Part shown: one piece after another, positions 62,137-64,000 of the stretch
Position numbering within the stretch: the first letter of the stretch is position 1
Layout: each line of letters begins with the position of its first letter
DNA from: Bacillota bacterium
GTDB taxonomy: Bacteria; Bacillota; Clostridia; Lachnospirales; Lachnospiraceae
Reading direction: 5' to 3'
Length of the DNA: 64,000 bases
NCBI GenBank assembly: GCA_023386815.1
Contig: JAEWIZ010000004.1
Location: 50,468-114,467, forward strand
Notes under the pieces: generated by a model
Seen by the model: only the letters and a program-made list of their open reading frames with translations
What the model was told of the DNA's origin: nothing
The model's database searches: none
Translations under genes and position numbers: made by a program

Positions 62137-63030
62137 TTATTTTACTGATATTAAACCAACACTCTTTACTAATTCCTGTCCTTCTGTTGACAACATGTAG
62201 TTAAGGAATGCTTGAACCAATTCTGTCTGCTCTTCTGAAGCTCCTTTTGTTGCCATGATGAAAGGTCTGCTTAGTAAGTAAGATCCTGCTTTGATATTTT
62301 CCTCTGTTGGTGCTACATTATCAATGCTTACGGTTACTACTGAACTATCTACCACATCAAGTGATACATAACCGATTGCCCCTGTTGTAGAAGCTACCTT
62401 TGCCAGAACACCACCGCTGCTGTTGATTTCATTGGAGTATTTACATCCATCTTTTACTTCTAATAACTCCTCAAAGGCATCTCTGGTACCGGAACCAGCT
62501 TCTCTACCGATTACTACGATTGGCTGATTAACACCGCCAACTTCACTCCAGTTTTTAACCGCACCCGTATAAATCTGAACCAATTGATCCTTTGTTAAGC
62601 TAGCAACTTTATTCGCTGGGTCAAGGATAACTGCAATACCGTCAATTGCTACGATATTCTCAACTACACCTTTGCTAGTCTCAGTATCCTTTAATTTTCT
62701 GGAAGAATTACCGATATCAACTGTTCCTGCAGTTACTGCTTCAATTCCTGCACCAGAACCTGTAAACTCAGCTGTTACTGTAACATCAGGATATTTTGCC
62801 ATAAAGCTTTCAGCTGCAGCATTTGCAATCTTCTCCATGGAAGTGGAACCTGCCATTGTGATCGTGCCACTTAAGTCTGCTGTCTCATTTGAATTATCTG
62901 TTGTACCCGGTGTTCCAGTAGAATTATTCTGATCTGCGCTATTAGAGTTACCTGCACATGCTGTAAAGGTACCAATAACAAAAACCAACATTAACATAAA
63001 CGCTGCTATTCCTTTAATTGTTCTCCTCAT
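62137..63030 (-). CDS. pstS: Phosphate-binding lipoprotein PstS
   Basis: A 297-aa phosphate receptor lipoprotein; lipobox TFTAC (Cys25). The mature protein has TITMAGSTSMEKIANAAAESF, TAEFTGSGAGIEAV, REAGSGTRDAFEELL and GAIGYVSLDVV, the phosphate-binding pocket segments. I chose ATG at 63030 with AAAGGAGAG upstream. First gene of the operon, with Pho boxes 94-121 nt upstream. Confidence 0.95.
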   Translation of the reverse strand: MRRTIKGIAAFMLMLVFVIGTFTACAGNSNSADQNNSTGTPGTTDNSNETADLSGTITMAGSTSMEKIANAAAESFMAKYPDVTVTAEFTGSGAGIEAVTAGTVDIGNSSRKLKDTETSKGVVENIVAIDGIAVILDPANKVASLTKDQLVQIYTGAVKNWSEVGGVNQPIVVIGREAGSGTRDAFEELLEVKDGCKYSNEINSSGGVLAKVASTTGAIGYVSLDVVDSSVVTVSIDNVAPTEENIKAGSYLLSRPFIMATKGASEEQTELVQAFLNYMLSTEGQELVKSVGLISVK

Positions 63031-63123
63031 TTTTACTCTCCTTTTTAATTCGTCACATTTTCTTCTCTTCATTTCTTACAATACAAAAATAACATTATTT
63101 TTTATTTCGTAATACCATAGTAA

Positions 63124-63151
63124 TGTTCAGTTTCTGTAAAGTTTATGTAAA
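63124..63151 (-). promoter_or_regulatory. Pho box: three 11-bp-spaced TTTACA-like repeats before pstS
   Basis: On the minus strand TTTACA, TTTACA and TGAACA occur at 63151, 63140 and 63129, exactly 11 bp apart. This is the layout of Gram-positive PhoP/PhoB binding sites (TTAACA-n5 repeats). Places the Pst-Pho operon under its own regulator. Confidence 0.75.
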
Positions 63152-63272
63152 GTGGTAATTGTAATCTATCCGGACTTTAATGATTCATTTATTCATTAGT
63201 ATCTGTCTCTATCCTTTATTCATCCATTTTTTTCTGTTTTTAAGTAGACGTTAAATTAATGTAAATTTGGGC

Positions 63273-63303
63273 AAATAAAAAAAAGCCTAAAAAGGCTTTT
63301 TAT
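63273..63303 (-). terminator. Terminator after tRNA-Arg
   Basis: On the minus strand AAAAAGCC-TTTTT-GGCTTTTTTTTT. Directly follows the tRNA. Confidence 0.8.
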
Positions 63304-63305
63304 AA

Positions 63306-63377
63306 CACCCCCAGCAGGAATCGAACCTGCAACTAGCCCTTAGGAGGGGCTTGTTATATCCATTTAACTATGAGGGC
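63306..63377 (-). tRNA. tRNA-Arg (anticodon CCT)
   Basis: On the minus strand the acceptor GCCCTCA pairs with TGGGGGT (with G-U pairs), the anticodon stem AGCCC/GGGCT carries loop CTCCTAA (anticodon CCT), and the T arm GCAGGTTCGATTCCTGC is intact. 72 nt, CCA not encoded. Confidence 0.92.
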
Positions 63378-63733
63378 ATGTATTATATTATTTTGTTGTT
63401 ACTCTTTCTATACTGAAACCAAAGACAGTATTTCATTGTTTTGTCACGTTTAAGCAACATACATATTCTACTATTTCCGTTCACCTAAGTCAATAACTAT
63501 GTGACTTTCTTTTCTTATTGTTTTTATCTTTTGTTTTATCTTCTTTCTTTTATTTTCTTTTATTAACATCTTCCTACTTCATATAAGAAAGATATCATGG
63601 GTAACCTATGGTATTAGCAAAACCCACTCCTTATTCACACATAAACTTTACACAATATTAACCATATTCTGATATTTGTCAGTTAATTCATGCTATACAA
63701 TATAATTACCAAAAATATTAAGGAGTGATCACT
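63378..63733. other. Intergenic region upstream of the 43-aa gene
   Basis: A 356-nt very AT-rich region with long pyrimidine tracts (about 63505-63570). The tRNA promoter should be at its left end. Nothing else supported. Confidence 0.55.
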
Positions 63734-63865
63734 ATGATAATAAATTTAATAATACTCTTTCTTATATATATGTTTCTTCTAGGTTTCTGTTATTACATGC
63801 ATTTGAAAAGGACACAAAATAAATACGTTGATTCTTACAGATGGTTTACACGCATACTTAAATAG
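63734..63865 (+). CDS. 43-aa single-pass membrane microprotein
   Basis: The ATG at 63734 has AAGGAG 8 nt upstream. The peptide has one hydrophobic helix (residues 2-21, IINLIILFLIYMFLLGFCYY) and a basic tail (HLKRTQNKYVDSYRWF). A hairpin follows at 63884. Not recognised. Single-helix microproteins often bind larger membrane complexes, but nothing shows that here. Confidence 0.5.
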   Translation: MIINLIILFLIYMFLLGFCYYMHLKRTQNKYVDSYRWFTRILK

Positions 63866-64000
63866 AGCATACTCCAATCAGCACCGCCCGTCAAACGGGC
63901 GGTTTGCTCTACCCCTATAAGGGGTTGTTACCGGCCAGCGCCTAAAGACGCTGGCTTTCACTTTGTTCAAGCCACTACGCCATTGCCTCTTTTGCCGTCC
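63863..64000. mobile_element. Hairpin-rich segment, candidate end of an IS200/IS605-like element
   Basis: Three GC-rich hairpins in tandem: CCGCCCG-tcaaa-CGGGCGG (63884-63902), enclosed by AGAGCA/TGCTCT; ACCCCTATAAGGGGT (63911-63925); GCCAGCGCCTAAAGACGCTGGC (63934-63955). GC content jumps relative to flanks. Subterminal hairpins are typical of IS200/IS605 ends, but the element continues past the window and no transposase is visible. Confidence 0.4.

Overview
The window looks like a chromosome segment of a low-GC, spore-forming Clostridia, most probably a Lachnospiraceae member related to Lachnoclostridium/Clostridium phytofermentans. This is inferred from gene content and order, not from a database match. 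Supporting signs are the AT-rich composition, strong GGAGG ribosome sites, spore maturation genes spmA/spmB, an AbrB regulator, a large Gram-positive-type SRP RNA, and a Bacillus/Clostridium-like block around holB-ricT-trmN6-rsmI-abrB. No CRISPR array, rRNA operon or prophage is visible.

Layout. 1-9.7 kb is housekeeping: a TPR protein cut by the window edge, a large cyclic-nucleotide-binding-domain protein, SRP RNA (ffs), tadA, a radical-SAM activase, a GNAT acetyltransferase, an unrecognised 448-aa protein, rsmA, a TatD nuclease and a 51-aa microprotein. 9.8-12.3 kb is a LytTR regulator/DUF3021/ABC transporter operon. 12.7-15 kb is an AmmeMemoRadiSam pair (radical SAM plus a fused MEMO-AMMECR1). 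15.1-20.9 kb holds spmB and spmA, separated by an L-fucose-type catabolic island (FGGY kinase, fucI, AraC regulator). 21.2-29 kb is abrB and the conserved rsmI-trmN6-ricT-holB-yaaR block, with a guanylate-kinase-like gene where Bacillus has tmk, followed by an Orn/Lys/Arg decarboxylase. 29.7-33 kb is a VTC-domain/DUF4956/Cthe_2159-like lipoprotein operon.

33.2-42.9 kb is a carbohydrate-use locus: SGNH hydrolase, GHL6-like glycosidase, two ABC sugar permeases, a solute-binding lipoprotein, and a divergent YesM/YesN-type two-component system. 43-51 kb is accessory: a thioesterase, an OmpR-type two-component system, a RelA/SpoT-family synthetase broken by an in-frame TGA, an orphan GH24 lysozyme, a 27-residue Cys/Arg-rich microprotein, and a TetR-linked flavin/FMN redox cluster. 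51.3-56 kb has tRNA-Lys, trxA, a small basic ORF, trmB, a D,D-carboxypeptidase and a coiled-coil membrane protein. 56.4-63.2 kb is a complete phosphate regulon, pstS-pstC-pstA-pstB-phoU-phoB-phoR, preceded by three TTTACA-like Pho boxes. The right edge has tRNA-Arg, a 43-aa membrane microprotein and a hairpin-rich segment that may be the end of an IS200/IS605-like element.

The most interesting items are the VTC-DUF4956-lipoprotein operon, the fused MEMO-AMMECR1 pair, the Cys/Arg microprotein, the interrupted alarmone synthetase, the palindromic tandem repeat at 26.7-26.9 kb, and the separation of spmA from spmB by sugar genes. None can be proven new without database searches.
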